NCBI RefSeq assembly: GCF_009742705.1
Contig: NZ_WPCU01000005.1
Span: 299,366-363,365 of the forward strand
Direction: 5' to 3'
Source of the DNA: Auraticoccus cholistanensis
Lineage (GTDB): Bacteria > Actinomycetota > Actinomycetes > Propionibacteriales > Propionibacteriaceae
DNA length: 64,000 nt
Shown here: positions 34,442-44,168 of the stretch, piece after piece
How positions within the stretch are numbered: position 1 is the stretch's first letter
How the letters are laid out: each line of letters starts with the position of its first letter
The notes under the pieces: generated by a model
What the model was told of the DNA's origin: nothing
Databases searched by the model: none
What the model saw: the letters and a program-made list of their open reading frames with translations, nothing else
Made by a program: the position numbers and the translations under genes

Positions 34442-35701
34442 TCAGATGAGGAAGCGGGTGAGCTGCGCGTCCGCTGGCAGGTGGGTGGCGCGGATCGGGC
34501 TGCGCTCCATCCGGCCCAGCAGGTCGTCGATGTCCTCCGGACGGCCCAGCTCGATGCCCACCAGCGCCGGCCCGAACTCGCGGTTGCTGCGCTTGGCGTA
34601 CTCGAAGAGGGTGATGTCGTCGTCGGGCCCCAGCACCTCGTCGAGGAAGCGGCGCAGCGCACCGGCCTCCTGCGGGAAGTCGACCATGAAGTAGTGCTTG
34701 CGTCCCTCGTGCACCAGCGAGCGCTCCACCACCTCGGCGTAGCGGCTGAGGTCGTTGTTGCCGCCGGAGAGGACGCACACCACCCGGGACCCGGGCGGCA
34801 GGTCCGGACCCGTGCGCAGCGCTGCTCCGGCCAGCGCGCCGGCGGGCTCGGCGATGATCCCCTCCTCCTGGTACAGGTCGATCATCTCGGTGCAGACCAG
34901 CCCCTCCGGCACCACCCGCACCTGGTGCAGCCGGCCGGCGACGAGGGCGTGGGTCAGCTCACCGACCCGGGCCACCGAGGCCCCGTCGACGAAGGTGTCG
35001 ACCCCGCTCAGGGTGACCGGACCACCCGAGGCCAGCGCGGCGGTCAGGCTCGCCGCGCCGGCGGGCTCGGCGCCGACCACCCGCACCTCCGGGTGCCGTT
35101 CGGCCAGCCAGGCCACCATCCCCGCCAGCAGACCCGCCCCGCCGACGGGGACCACCACGGCGTCGGGGGCGCCGCCCAGCTGCTGCACCAGCTCCGGCGC
35201 CAGGGTGCCCTGCCCGGCGACCACGTCGGGGTGGTCGAAGGGCGGCACGCGCACCGCGCCGGTCCGGGCGGCGTCGGCCTCGGCCGCGGCGGCCGCCTCG
35301 TCGTAGTAGTCGCCCTCGATGACCACCTGCACCCGGTCGCCGCCGATGGCCGCGACCCGCTCCCGCTTCTGCCGCGGCGTGGTGCGCGGCAGGTAGATCC
35401 GGGCCCGGACGCCGAGCACCGCGCAGGCGTGGGCGACGCCCTGCGCGTGGTTGCCGGCGGAGGCGCAGACCACCCCGCGGGCCCTCTGCTCCGACGACAG
35501 CCGCGAGATCAGGTGGTAGGCGCCGCGCGCCTTGTAGGAGCGGGCGTGCTGCAGGTCCTCGCGCTTGAACCACACGTCAAGGCCGGTGAGGCGGGACAGC
35601 CGCTCGCTGCGCTGCAGCGGGGTGGTGGCGACGGCCCCGGCCAGCCGGGCCACCGCCCGCTCGACGTCCACCGCCGTCACCGTGGTCTGCTCCTGCGCCA
35701 T
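34442..35701 (-). CDS. ilvA: Threonine ammonia-lyase (threonine dehydratase), biosynthetic
   Basis: A 419-residue PLP enzyme that converts threonine to 2-oxobutanoate at the entry to isoleucine synthesis. It has the PLP-Lys motif [27 protein letters not shown], the phosphate loop [11 protein letters not shown] and the C-terminal [11 protein letters not shown]. The regulatory domain is the single, ACT-like type ([33 protein letters not shown]), as in the short IlvA of Gram-positive bacteria. ATG 35701 is one base after the stop of the kinase gene 35703-36350, so the two are in one operon. Confidence 0.95.
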   Translation of the reverse strand: MAQEQTTVTAVDVERAVARLAGAVATTPLQRSERLSRLTGLDVWFKREDLQHARSYKARGAYHLISRLSSEQRARGVVCASAGNHAQGVAHACAVLGVRARIYLPRTTPRQKRERVAAIGGDRVQVVIEGDYYDEAAAAAEADAARTGAVRVPPFDHPDVVAGQGTLAPELVQQLGGAPDAVVVPVGGAGLLAGMVAWLAERHPEVRVVGAEPAGAASLTAALASGGPVTLSGVDTFVDGASVARVGELTHALVAGRLHQVRVVPEGLVCTEMIDLYQEEGIIAEPAGALAGAALRTGPDLPPGSRVVCVLSGGNNDLSRYAEVVERSLVHEGRKHYFMVDFPQEAGALRRFLDEVLGPDDDITLFEYAKRSNREFGPALVGIELGRPEDIDDLLGRMERSPIRATHLPADAQLTRFLI

Positions 35702-35702
35702 C

Positions 35703-36350
35703 TCAGGCCACCGTCACCACGAGGTCGGCCCGGTCGCGGGAGCGGGCCACCAGCTCGGCGTTGCGCTGGTCGGTGCCGCGGGCCCAGCCGGCGGCCGCCT
35801 CGGGCGCCTTGCCGTGCTGCTCGTGGCGCCGGGTGAGCCGGTCCAGCCGCACCTCGTCGTCGAGCTCGAGGTACCAGCACTCGTCCAGCAGCGCCGCGAC
35901 ACCGCCCCACGATCCCTCGGTGGTGAGCAGGTAGTTGCCCTCGGTGACGACCAGCGGCACCGCCCGGTGGACGGGGATGGCGGAGCCGATGGGCTCCTCC
36001 AGCGCGCGGTCGAAGTCGGGGGCGTGCACCACCGGCTCCCGCGCGGCCCGCAGGCGGCGCAGCAGGTGCAGGTAGCCGTCGACGTCGAAGGTGTCCCAGG
36101 CCCCCTTCCGCTCCCGGCGGCCCCACGCGAGCAGGGTGCGCTCGGCCAGGTGGAAGCCGTCCATCGGCACCAGCACGGCCAGGTCGGGTCCGAGCGCCTC
36201 GACCACCGCGGCGGCCAGGGTCGACTTGCCGGCCCCCGGCGCCCCGGTGATGCCCAGCAGCGTGCGCGGACCCCGCTCGGCGAGCCGGCGGGCGCGGGCC
36301 AGCAGGTCCTCCACGCCCAGCGCCACCGGCTGCGGCGCCGTCCGGCTCAT
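35703..36350 (-). CDS. Nucleoside/nucleotide kinase family protein (uridine kinase-like)
   Basis: A 215-residue P-loop kinase. Walker A is GITGAPGAGKSTLA, followed by LVPMDGFHLAERTLL (a substrate-binding Asp-Gly-Phe-His typical of the phosphoribulokinase/uridine kinase/pantothenate kinase superfamily), FDRALEEPIGSAIPV, VVTEGNYLL and a lid RLTRRHEQHGKAPEAA. Homologues have been linked to fructose, ribose or nucleoside phosphorylation; the substrate here is not clear. It is immediately upstream of ilvA. Confidence 0.8.
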   Translation of the reverse strand: MSRTAPQPVALGVEDLLARARRLAERGPRTLLGITGAPGAGKSTLAAAVVEALGPDLAVLVPMDGFHLAERTLLAWGRRERKGAWDTFDVDGYLHLLRRLRAAREPVVHAPDFDRALEEPIGSAIPVHRAVPLVVTEGNYLLTTEGSWGGVAALLDECWYLELDDEVRLDRLTRRHEQHGKAPEAAAGWARGTDQRNAELVARSRDRADLVVTVA

Positions 36351-36443
36351 CGGGCGGTTCCGGTGGCGGGGTGCAGGCTGGGACGCACGGGGCTCCTCGG
36401 TGGTGGTCGGCTGGTGCGATTCTTCGGCCGCGGCGCCGGGGCG

Positions 36444-37232
36444 TCAAACGCCGGCGCCGCCCCGGGCGCCGAGCAGGTCGAGGTCGCGCTCGGCGAAGAA
36501 GCGGTGCCACCACTCCTCGGTCACCAGCACCTCCAGCGCCTCCCGCACGGGGTAGGCCCTGGACTCCGGGAAGCCCGGGGCCGGCACGGGGGTGGTCAGC
36601 TCGTCGAGCCGGTCGTCGGTCAGCTCGTCGAGCAGCCGCTGGACGGTCCGGGCCCGGTCCTCCCGCAGCGCCAGCACCTGCGCCAGCTCCGGCCGGGCCT
36701 CCCGGTCGCGCGGGACGCCGGGCACGTCGGGCATCTCGTCGAAGGGCAGGTCGAGGGGGTGCCACGGCGCCGGGTCCTGCAGCAGCACCCGCAGCACCCA
36801 GGCGTCGGTGGCGAACAGCAGGTGACGCAGCGTCTCGACGAAGGACCACTCCTCGTCCACCTGCTCGTGCAGCAGCGCGGGGTCCAGGGTCCGGGCCTTC
36901 GCCACCGTGGCCGCCCACAGCCGTCGCAGCTCGGCCCAGGCGCGGCGGAACCCCTCCGCGTCGGACGGCCGCATCAGGACCCGCTCGGGGTGGCGTCGGT
37001 CGAGCTCGGCCTCCACCAGGGGCACCACGTCGATGCCGTAGATCCGCAGGTCGCGGATGTCGCCGCTGAGGTCGACGTCGGACAGCAGCGCCCCGCGGAC
37101 CCGGGCGCCGGTGAGGTCGACGTCGGCGAAGCGGGCGCCGGACAGGTCGACCTGCCGGAAGGTGGCCCCCCGCAGGTCCACGTCGACGAAGGTGGGGGCC
37201 GCGGCGCCGCTGCGGGGCGTCTCGTCGCTCAT
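36444..37232 (-). CDS. Pentapeptide-repeat / DinB-like fusion protein
   Basis: A 262-residue protein. Residues 14-55 have about seven pentapeptide repeats (VDLRGATFRQVDLSGARFADVDL), forming a short right-handed beta helix. Residues 80-262 are a DinB-like four-helix domain, with metal-type His residues in ETLRHLLFATDAWV and LEVLVTEEWWHRFFAERD. Such fusions are known in actinobacteria without an assigned function; DinB-type members can be thiol transferases (mycothiol, bacillithiol). ATG 37232 is 6 bases after TACCGT on the minus strand, a leaderless layout. Confidence 0.8.
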   Translation of the reverse strand: MSDETPRSGAAAPTFVDVDLRGATFRQVDLSGARFADVDLTGARVRGALLSDVDLSGDIRDLRIYGIDVVPLVEAELDRRHPERVLMRPSDAEGFRRAWAELRRLWAATVAKARTLDPALLHEQVDEEWSFVETLRHLLFATDAWVLRVLLQDPAPWHPLDLPFDEMPDVPGVPRDREARPELAQVLALREDRARTVQRLLDELTDDRLDELTTPVPAPGFPESRAYPVREALEVLVTEEWWHRFFAERDLDLLGARGGAGV

Positions 37233-37269
37233 GACCTGACGGTACGGCCTGTGGTGCCGCCCGTGACCA

Positions 37270-37668
37270 TCAGCCCCGGGACAGCAGGGCCGCCAGGCCC
37301 GCCAGCAGGAGTCCGATGCCCACGACCACGCCGCCGACGACCTTGAAGAACCCACCCCGGTGGTAGAAGGTGTCGATCACGGCCCGCCGGGGGCGGCGCG
37401 GGTCGTAGCGGACGGGGACCGTCCCCGACTGCGTGAGGCCGAGGGCGTCCATCGACGGGAACACCCGGTGGGTGCTGCCGTCCTCGGCCCGGTACTCGAC
37501 CTGCCAGGAGCGGCTCCACCTGCCCTCGAAGGGCACCCACCTCCCCTGGGTGCTCCGCCAGCCGGAGCGACGGCCCTTGCCGACGGCGAACCCGACGGTC
37601 CAGAAGACCAGCCCGAGGAGGCAGGCCCCGCCGCCGAAGCCCAGCAGGAGCTCGGTCACCGGCCTCAT
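37270..37668 (-). CDS. DUF3592-type membrane protein
   Basis: A 132-residue protein with one N-terminal membrane segment (LLLGFGGGACLLGLVFWTVGFAVG), an outer beta domain (VEYRAEDGSTHRVFPSMDALGLTQSGTVPVRYDPRRPRRAVID) and a C-terminal membrane segment (VVGGVVVGIGLLLAGLAAL). This is the layout of DUF3592 proteins, whose function is unknown. ATG 37668 is preceded by TAGGCT 8 bases away. Confidence 0.72.
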   Translation of the reverse strand: MRPVTELLLGFGGGACLLGLVFWTVGFAVGKGRRSGWRSTQGRWVPFEGRWSRSWQVEYRAEDGSTHRVFPSMDALGLTQSGTVPVRYDPRRPRRAVIDTFYHRGGFFKVVGGVVVGIGLLLAGLAALLSRG

Positions 37669-37817
37669 GGGCGCCCAGCCTAGAGCCGCCCGGTCCACCC
37701 CGGGCCTTCCCCGGCGCCCGGGTCGCCCGCGGACGACGGCCGCCGTCGCCTGACGGCGTACCGGGATCGAGCGTGCGCGCGGATGTGGTGACGGCCGCTG
37801 CTTCCTACCGTCGGAGC

Positions 37818-38345
37818 ATGAACTCCACCACCTCGTCCCCACCGCACGCGACGACCTCCCGTCGCCCCCGCCTGGGCCTGTCCTGGCCGGCCCTCGTCGG
37901 GCTGGCCCTGCTGGCCGCGCCCCGTGTCGTGCTGCACGACCTGGACCTCATCCAGGAGGGCACCTCCGTCAACGCCCTGTTCGTCTTCGTGCCCCTGCTC
38001 ATCTGGGTCGCGGTGGTGTGGGCGGCCCGGGTGCCGAAGCCGTTCCTCACCCTGCTCGTCGTCGGTGCCCTGTACGGCGTGATCCTGGCGGTGGGTCACC
38101 AGCTCCTGTGGGAGACCGCCGTCGGCGCCCGGCTGCCGGACGCCGCCAGCACGGGCATGTCCCCGGCCGCCCTCGAGCTGCTCGTGCGGGGCACCGGTGT
38201 GGTCTCCAGCCTGGTCACGGGCACCGTGGTGGGCGCCGTCACCGGGCTGGTGGCCTGGGGGCTGGCGGCCCTCACCGGCCGACGAGCCGGTGCCGCGGGT
38301 CGGGGACCGGCACCGCGTCCACCAGCTCCCGGGCGTAGCCGGTGA
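37818..38345 (+). CDS. Small four-TM membrane protein, paralogue of 50165-50587
   Basis: A 175-residue protein with four hydrophobic segments: LSWPALVGLALLAAPRVVL, FVFVPLLIWVAVVWAARV, PFLTLLVVGALYGVILAVG and GVVSSLVTGTVVGAVTGLVAWGLAAL. It resembles the protein at 50165 (both have a WP-x2-VGL first segment, a WVA-V second segment and a P-x-LTL-V third). ATG 37818 is 6 bases after TACCGT (37806-37811), a leaderless start. Its last 74 bases overlap the ABC ATPase gene on the other strand. Function unknown. Confidence 0.65.
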   Translation: MNSTTSSPPHATTSRRPRLGLSWPALVGLALLAAPRVVLHDLDLIQEGTSVNALFVFVPLLIWVAVVWAARVPKPFLTLLVVGALYGVILAVGHQLLWETAVGARLPDAASTGMSPAALELLVRGTGVVSSLVTGTVVGAVTGLVAWGLAALTGRRAGAAGRGPAPRPPAPGRSR

Positions 38346-39957
38346 CCGGCCGCGTCAGCACGCTCCCGCTGTCGCCCTGCTCCACCACCCGTCCGTGGCG
38401 CAGCACCAGCACCCGGTCGCTGACCTGGTGCACGACAGCCAGGTCGTGGCTGACGAAGAGGCAGGCGAAGCCCTGCTCGGCCTGCAGCCGGGCGAGCAGG
38501 GCCAGCACCGACGCCTGCACGGTGACGTCGAGCGCGCTGGTCGGCTCGTCGGCCACCAGCAGCGACGGCCGCAGCGCCAGCGCGCGGGCGACGGCCACCC
38601 GCTGGCGCTGACCGCCGGAGAGCTCGTGCGGCAGCCGGGAGGCCACCGCCCGCGGCAGCGACACCGACTCCAGCAGCTCGGCCACCCGGCCCCGGACCAG
38701 GGCCGGGCCGCCCCAGCGGTGCAGCTGCAGCGGCTCGGCGACGCAGTCGGCCACGCTGAGCCGCGGGTCGAGGCTGCTGGCGGGGTCCTGCTGGACCACC
38801 CCGATGCCCCGGCGCACCCGACGCAGTTCCTGCGACGACAGCCCGGCCAGCCGCTGCCCGCCGACCCGCACCTCCCCGCGCAGCGCGGGGAGCTGGCCCA
38901 GCACCACCCGGGTCAGCGTCGACTTCCCCGAGCCGGACTCGCCCACCACGCCCAGCACCTCACCGGCGCGCACGGCGAACGTGACGTCGTGCAGCACCGG
39001 GGTGCTGGCACGGCCGAACCGGCCCGGGTACTCGACGTCCAGCCCGTCGGCCTCGACCACCACCTCCCGCGGGTCCACCGCCCGCGTGTCGACCGCCGCG
39101 GCCGGGGCCGGCGCACCGGCGTCCGAGGTGGTCGGCAGCCGGGGCACCGAGGACAGCAGCAGCCGGGTGTAGGGCTGCTGCGGGCGGTCGAACAGCTCGT
39201 GCACGCCGCCGGTCTCGACGTGGCGGCCGTCGTGGACCACCTGCACCCGGTCCGCGAGGGAGGCCACCACCCCCATGCTGTGGGTGATGAGCAGCACGGC
39301 GGTGCCGAGCCGGTCACGCAGGTCGGCCAGCAGCTGCAGGATGTCCCGCTGCACGGTGACGTCGAGGGCGGTGGTCGGCTCGTCCGCCACCAGCGCCGCC
39401 GGCTGCTGGGCCAGCGCCAGCGCGATCACCACCCGCTGCTTCTGCCCGCCCGAGAGCTGGTGCGGGAAGCTGTCGACCCGCCGCCCCGGCTCGGGGATGC
39501 CGACCAGGTCCAGCAGCTCCACGGCCCGGCGGCGGGCGCTGCGCCGGTCGGTCCGGGTGTGCGCCCGCACCGCCTCGGCCAGCTGCCAGCCCACCGTCCG
39601 GACCGGGTTGAGCGCGGTCTGCGGCTCCTGGAACACCATGGCGGCGCACCGTCCCCGCACCTGCCGCCACTGCGACTCCGTGGCACCCACCCACTCCCGG
39701 TCCGGCACCCCGGCGACCTGCCAGCGCACCGACCCGGCCACCGTGGCGGTGCCGGGCAGCAGGCCGAGCAGGGAGCGGGCGGTCACCGACTTCCCCGACC
39801 CCGACTCCCCCACCAGGGCCAGCACCTCCCCGGGTGCGAGCTCGAGGGACAGCCCGTCCACCGCAGGACGCGGCTGCTCGGCGAAGTGGACCCGCAGGTC
39901 GCGGACCCGCAGCAGCGGCCCACGCTCCTCGACCAGGTGCTGGCCTCGCTCAGTCAT
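38272..39957 (-). CDS. ABC transporter, two fused ATPase domains (DppD-DppF type)
   Basis: A 561-residue cytoplasmic protein made of two ABC ATPases of the peptide/nickel family. Each half has a Walker A GESGSGKS, a Q-loop, the signature LSGGQKQRV or LSGGQRQRV, and a DEPT-ALDVT Walker B. It would energise the two permeases encoded upstream (42289-44168). Start ATG overlaps the sulfatase stop by 8 bases, so it is the last gene of the sulfur-scavenging operon. Confidence 0.93.
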   Translation of the reverse strand: MTERGQHLVEERGPLLRVRDLRVHFAEQPRPAVDGLSLELAPGEVLALVGESGSGKSVTARSLLGLLPGTATVAGSVRWQVAGVPDREWVGATESQWRQVRGRCAAMVFQEPQTALNPVRTVGWQLAEAVRAHTRTDRRSARRRAVELLDLVGIPEPGRRVDSFPHQLSGGQKQRVVIALALAQQPAALVADEPTTALDVTVQRDILQLLADLRDRLGTAVLLITHSMGVVASLADRVQVVHDGRHVETGGVHELFDRPQQPYTRLLLSSVPRLPTTSDAGAPAPAAAVDTRAVDPREVVVEADGLDVEYPGRFGRASTPVLHDVTFAVRAGEVLGVVGESGSGKSTLTRVVLGQLPALRGEVRVGGQRLAGLSSQELRRVRRGIGVVQQDPASSLDPRLSVADCVAEPLQLHRWGGPALVRGRVAELLESVSLPRAVASRLPHELSGGQRQRVAVARALALRPSLLVADEPTSALDVTVQASVLALLARLQAEQGFACLFVSHDLAVVHQVSDRVLVLRHGRVVEQGDSGSVLTRPVTGYARELVDAVPVPDPRHRLVGR

Positions 39958-42292
39958 GGATCCGTGCTCCTTCCAGCCACAGCCGGGCCAGCTCGCGGGG
40001 GTCCTCGGGGCTCGGGCGTCCCGGGGTGTAGGTGACGGCGTGCAGCACGCCGGTGAACGGGTCGTGGCGGCGGCTGAGGTGGCGCTCCCACTCGACCGGT
40101 CCGCCCCGGTCGGCGCCGACGCTGATCCCGGTGAAGGGGGCCATGCCCAGCAGCTGCGGGACGTCGCCGAGCTCGGCCTCGGCGCCGCCGGCGGCCAGCC
40201 GGAGCCGCCAGCGGAAGCCGGGGAGCGGCTCGAACCGCAGCAGCAGCCGCTGCGGCCCCAGCTGCAGCGCGAGCGGGCCGGTGCGGTGCACCCGGCCGTA
40301 GGCGTTGAGCACCAGCACCGCGGCCGGGCGGCCGTCGGGGAGCGGGTCGACGGCCAGCAGGTAGCCGCCGCCCTGGTCGCCGTGGGCCACCAGCACCCCG
40401 CGGTCGCCGGGACGCAGGGCCAGCTCGACCGTGACGTCGAGGTGGCGGTGCTGCAGCAGCCGCGCCGAGCGGACCCGTTCCAGCGTGGGCGTGCCCGGCA
40501 GCAGCCGGACCGGGTCGTCGAGGTGGTCGTCGGCCGGCCGGCGCAGCGCGGAGGCGGGGCCGTGGTCGTCGAGGGGGAACACCCGGTTGGCCCAGGCGGC
40601 CTCCTCCCAGCGGCGGGCCAGGTCGGCCACCAGCTCCGGCCGCCGGGCGGCGAGGTCGCGGGTCTCGGTGGGGTCCTCCGCCAGGTCGTGCAGCGCCCAC
40701 TCCCGGTCGTCGAAATCCGTGCCCGGCAGGTGCCGGGTGACGATCTTCCACCGACCGGCCGTGTAGGACCGGTGGCCGCCGGACTCGGCGTACTGCTCGG
40801 TGTGGGTCGCGAGCGCGTCGGCGGAGCGCAGCACCGGGACCGCGCTGACCCCGTCGGGCGGCGTGGCGGGGATGCCGTGGCGGGCGGCCAGCCGCGGCAC
40901 CCGGGCGAGCTCCAGCAGGGTGGGCGCCAGGTCGGTGGCGTGCACGTACTGGTGCCGCAGCCCCCGCTCGGGCAGCCCGGCCGGCCAGGAGACCAGCAGC
41001 GGTGCCCGCACCCCGCCGGCGTGGGTGTGGCCCTTGTAGAGCCGGAACGGGGTGTTGGACGCCCGTCCCCACCCCCGCGGGTAGTGCACCGCGGTCTGCG
41101 GGCCGCCCGCCAGGTCGAGGTCGCGCTCGACGTCGCGCTCCCACCGCTCGTCCAGCCCGGCCAGGTGCACGAACTGGCTGAAGTAGCTGCGGGTGCCGTT
41201 CACCCCGCCCTCGGCGGTGCCGCCGTTGTCGGAGGCGAACACGATGATCGTGTTCTCCAGGTCGCCGTGCTCGGCCAGCGTCGCCCGGAGCCGGCCCACG
41301 CTGTCGTCCACCGCCGTCACCGCAGCGGCGTAGACCTCCATGTAGCGGGCGAACAGGCGTCGCTGGTCGGGGCTGAGGGAGTCCCAGGCGGGGACGTCCA
41401 CCCCCGGCTCGGGAGCGTCGGGCAGCCGGGTCCCCTCGGGGAACAGCCCTCGCTCGACCTGGCGGCGGAACCGCTCGGAGCGGACGTGGTCCCACCCGGA
41501 GTCGTAGACGCCGGCGTAGCGGTCGACGTCGCCGTCGCGGGCCTGGATGGGCCCGTGCACGGCGTGGTGGGCGAACCACAGGAAGAAGGGCTTGCGGGCG
41601 TCGCTGGACCGCAGCGCGCGGATCATGCCCACGGCCCGGTCGGTGAGCTCGTCGGTCAGGTAGTAGCCGTCGGGGTAGGAGTCGACCTCGTAGGGCGAGT
41701 TGTCCCACACCAGGCGGTGCGGCGCGTGCAGCGAGGTGAAGCCCTCGAGGCTGCCGAAGTAGCGGTCGAAGCCCCGCTGCAGCGGCCAGGACGACTTGTC
41801 CGCGGCGTCGTGCAGCAGCCGGTCGCCGGCCAGGTGCCACTTCCCGACCGCGAAGGTGGCGTAGCCCGAGGCCCGGAAGGACTCGGCCAGGGTGGGCGCG
41901 TCGTCGGGCAGCCGGAAGTCGAAGGCCGGGTGCCCGGGGTCTGAGTTCGCCGGGTAGGCGAAGCCGGCGCGGTGGGCGTTGACCCCGGTCAGCAGCGACG
42001 CCCGGGCCGGCGAGCACAGCGGCAGCGTGTGGTAGCCGGTGAGCTGCACCCCCTCCGCGGCCAGCTGGGCCAGGTGCGGGGTCTCGATCTCACCGCCGTA
42101 GGGCGCGGTGTCGGCGTAGCCCAGGTCGTCGACCAGCACGACCACCACGTTGGGTGCACCCGCCGGTGCCCGGACCTCCTCGGGCCACCACGGCCGCGAC
42201 TGCGACATCGTGCGTCCCACCCGGCCCCCGAAGCCGTCGTAGGCGGCCGGCCGCGACCCGGCCCCCGCACCGGTGCCGGCCCCGGTGCTCAC
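39950..42292 (-). CDS. Type I arylsulfatase (formylglycine-dependent)
   Basis: A 780-residue sulfatase that hydrolyses sulfate esters. The formylglycine motif is LCSPARASLLTG, with Cys93 (C-x-P-x-R) as the residue to be oxidised by formylglycine-generating enzyme, not seen in this window. Metal ligands Asp55-Asp56 are in VLVDDLGYAD, and ASDNGG supplies another Asp/Asn pair. The last 180 residues are an extra beta-rich domain seen in large actinobacterial sulfatases. No signal peptide is visible, so it acts on imported sulfate esters. Start GTG overlaps the permease stop (GTGA). Confidence 0.92.
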   Translation of the reverse strand: MSTGAGTGAGAGSRPAAYDGFGGRVGRTMSQSRPWWPEEVRAPAGAPNVVVVLVDDLGYADTAPYGGEIETPHLAQLAAEGVQLTGYHTLPLCSPARASLLTGVNAHRAGFAYPANSDPGHPAFDFRLPDDAPTLAESFRASGYATFAVGKWHLAGDRLLHDAADKSSWPLQRGFDRYFGSLEGFTSLHAPHRLVWDNSPYEVDSYPDGYYLTDELTDRAVGMIRALRSSDARKPFFLWFAHHAVHGPIQARDGDVDRYAGVYDSGWDHVRSERFRRQVERGLFPEGTRLPDAPEPGVDVPAWDSLSPDQRRLFARYMEVYAAAVTAVDDSVGRLRATLAEHGDLENTIIVFASDNGGTAEGGVNGTRSYFSQFVHLAGLDERWERDVERDLDLAGGPQTAVHYPRGWGRASNTPFRLYKGHTHAGGVRAPLLVSWPAGLPERGLRHQYVHATDLAPTLLELARVPRLAARHGIPATPPDGVSAVPVLRSADALATHTEQYAESGGHRSYTAGRWKIVTRHLPGTDFDDREWALHDLAEDPTETRDLAARRPELVADLARRWEEAAWANRVFPLDDHGPASALRRPADDHLDDPVRLLPGTPTLERVRSARLLQHRHLDVTVELALRPGDRGVLVAHGDQGGGYLLAVDPLPDGRPAAVLVLNAYGRVHRTGPLALQLGPQRLLLRFEPLPGFRWRLRLAAGGAEAELGDVPQLLGMAPFTGISVGADRGGPVEWERHLSRRHDPFTGVLHAVTYTPGRPSPEDPRELARLWLEGARIHD

Positions 42293-43212
42293 CGGACCCC
42301 CCGGGCGGCGCGGCCGAGGGCCTGGGCCACCAGCTGCAGACCGAGCACCACGACCACCACCACGACCAGCGGGGCCACCACGTAGGCCACGTTGGACTCG
42401 GCGTAGCCGATGCCGTCGGAGATCAGGCTGCCCAGCGAGGGCGCCGGTGGCCTGACGCCGATGCCGAGGAAGCTCATCGCCCCCTCGACGAAGACGGCCA
42501 GCGACAGCGAGAGGGCCAGCTGCACGGCCAGCGGGTCGCGGGCGTTGGGCAGCACGTGGCGACGCAGCACCCACCGCCGGGGCGCACCCATCGCCACCGA
42601 GGCCTCGACGTAGGGCTGGGCGGTGACGGTGAGCACCGCGCTGCGCAGCACCCGGCCGAACACCGGGGTCTCCAGCACCGCGATCACGGTCACCACCGTC
42701 CAGGTCCCGGGCCCGATCACCGCCGTCAGCGCGATCGCGAAGACCAGGGTCGGGAAGGACAGCAGCAGGTCGAACAGCCGCTGGACCGCGACGTCGACGA
42801 CGCCCGACAGGGTTCCCAGCAGCGCCAGCAGGCTGCCGGCCAGGGCACCGAGGGGGACGCCGACGGCGAGGACCACCAGGTCGGCGCGGATGCCGTGCAG
42901 GGTGCGGGACCACACGTCCCGGTTGACCTGGTCGGTGCCGAGCAGGTGGTCCCCGCCCGGGCGCAGCAGGTTCGCACCGGGCACCTGCTGCAGCGGGTCC
43001 CAGGGCGAGAGCACAGGCGCCAGCAGCCCGGCCAGCACCACGAGGCCCAGCAGCACCAGCCCGACGAGCCCGCGGCCGCGGGTCAGCGCCCGCCAGCTCC
43101 GCGACCGGGTCCGGGAGGCGGCCGCGGCCTCCTCCGGGCGGTCGGGCTCGACCGCCGCCGGGGCCGGGACCACCGTCCCGTCCACGCCGGTGCGGGTCAG
43201 CAGCTCGGTCAC
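42289..43212 (-). CDS. ABC transporter permease, DppC-like
   Basis: A 307-residue permease of the peptide/nickel family with an N-terminal cytoplasmic tail, one membrane helix (GLVGLVLLGLVVLAGLLAPVLSPWDP) and a binding-protein-dependent transport domain (HLLGTDQVNRDVWSRTLHG, the EAA-like loop VEASVAMGAPRRWVLRRHVLPN). Start GTG overlaps the DppB-like stop (GTGA). It forms the channel with the DppB-like subunit for uptake of an organosulfur or sulfate-ester compound (inference from operon). Confidence 0.92.
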   Translation of the reverse strand: MTELLTRTGVDGTVVPAPAAVEPDRPEEAAAASRTRSRSWRALTRGRGLVGLVLLGLVVLAGLLAPVLSPWDPLQQVPGANLLRPGGDHLLGTDQVNRDVWSRTLHGIRADLVVLAVGVPLGALAGSLLALLGTLSGVVDVAVQRLFDLLLSFPTLVFAIALTAVIGPGTWTVVTVIAVLETPVFGRVLRSAVLTVTAQPYVEASVAMGAPRRWVLRRHVLPNARDPLAVQLALSLSLAVFVEGAMSFLGIGVRPPAPSLGSLISDGIGYAESNVAYVVAPLVVVVVVVLGLQLVAQALGRAARGVR

Positions 43213-44168
43213 GTCAGACCTCCGATCCGGACCCGCGGGTCCAACCAGGCGTGCACCACGTCGGTGGTCAGCTGGACCACCACGAACACCGCCACCGACA
43301 GCAGCAGCAGGACCTGGACCACCGGGTAGTCGCGGCGGTCGATCGCCTGGGCGGCGAGCTGGCCCAGCCCGGGCCAGCTGAAGATGGCCTCGACCAGCAC
43401 CGCGCCGCCCAGCAGACCGCCGGCCTGCAGCCCCAGCACGGTCAGGTAGGTCGGCAGCGCCGCCGGCAGCGCGTGGGCCACCAGCAGCCGCGAGCTCCGG
43501 ACGCCGGCGGCCCGCGCGGTGGTGACGTAGGGCGCGGCCAGCTCGGTCCGCAGCGCCTCGGTGAGGAAGCGGGTGAGCGCGGCGGAGGCGGGCAGCGCCA
43601 GGCAGACCGCCGGCATCAGCAGGTACTGCACGGCGATGTCGGGGTCGCGGGCGAACCCGGCCGGCGGCGTCCCCCCGGTGGGCAGCACGCGGAGCACGAT
43701 GCCCAGCACCAGCACCAGCGCCACCCCGGTCACGAAGGTGGGCAGCGCCAGGGCCAGGGTGTTGACCGAGGTCAGCAGCGAGTCCAGCGGACCCCGCTCC
43801 ACCCGGGCCCACAGCAGCGAGGTCACCAGGCTGCCCGCCACCGCCAGCAGCAGCGCGGCGGCGGTGAGCACCAGGGTGTTGACCAGGCCGCTGCGGACCA
43901 GGTCGGCGATCTGCCCGCCGATCAGGTAGGAGCGGCCGAGGTCGCCGGTGAGGACGTCGCCCAGCCAGGTCACGTACTGCGTCCCCAGCGGCCGGTCGAG
44001 ACCCAGCTCGGCCCGGATGGCGGCCACCGCCTCCGGGGGCGCGTCCGCGCCGGCCAGCGTGGTGGCCGGGTCCCCCGGCACGAGCCGCAGCAGCCCGAAG
44101 ATGGCCACCGAGGAGGCGAGCAGCACCAGCAGCGCGGACGGCAGCCGACGCAGGAGGTAGCGGCCCAT
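43209..44168 (-). CDS. ABC transporter permease, DppB-like
   Basis: A 319-residue permease with six membrane segments. It starts with the family signature GRYLLRRLPSALLVLLASSVAIFGLLRLVPGDP, and has the EAA-like loop PYVTTARAAGVRSSRLLVAHALPAA and the LVEAIFSWPGLGQLAAQAI region. Start ATG shares one base with the stop of the binding-protein gene (TGATG), so translation is coupled. Confidence 0.92.
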   Translation of the reverse strand: MGRYLLRRLPSALLVLLASSVAIFGLLRLVPGDPATTLAGADAPPEAVAAIRAELGLDRPLGTQYVTWLGDVLTGDLGRSYLIGGQIADLVRSGLVNTLVLTAAALLLAVAGSLVTSLLWARVERGPLDSLLTSVNTLALALPTFVTGVALVLVLGIVLRVLPTGGTPPAGFARDPDIAVQYLLMPAVCLALPASAALTRFLTEALRTELAAPYVTTARAAGVRSSRLLVAHALPAALPTYLTVLGLQAGGLLGGAVLVEAIFSWPGLGQLAAQAIDRRDYPVVQVLLLLSVAVFVVVQLTTDVVHAWLDPRVRIGGLT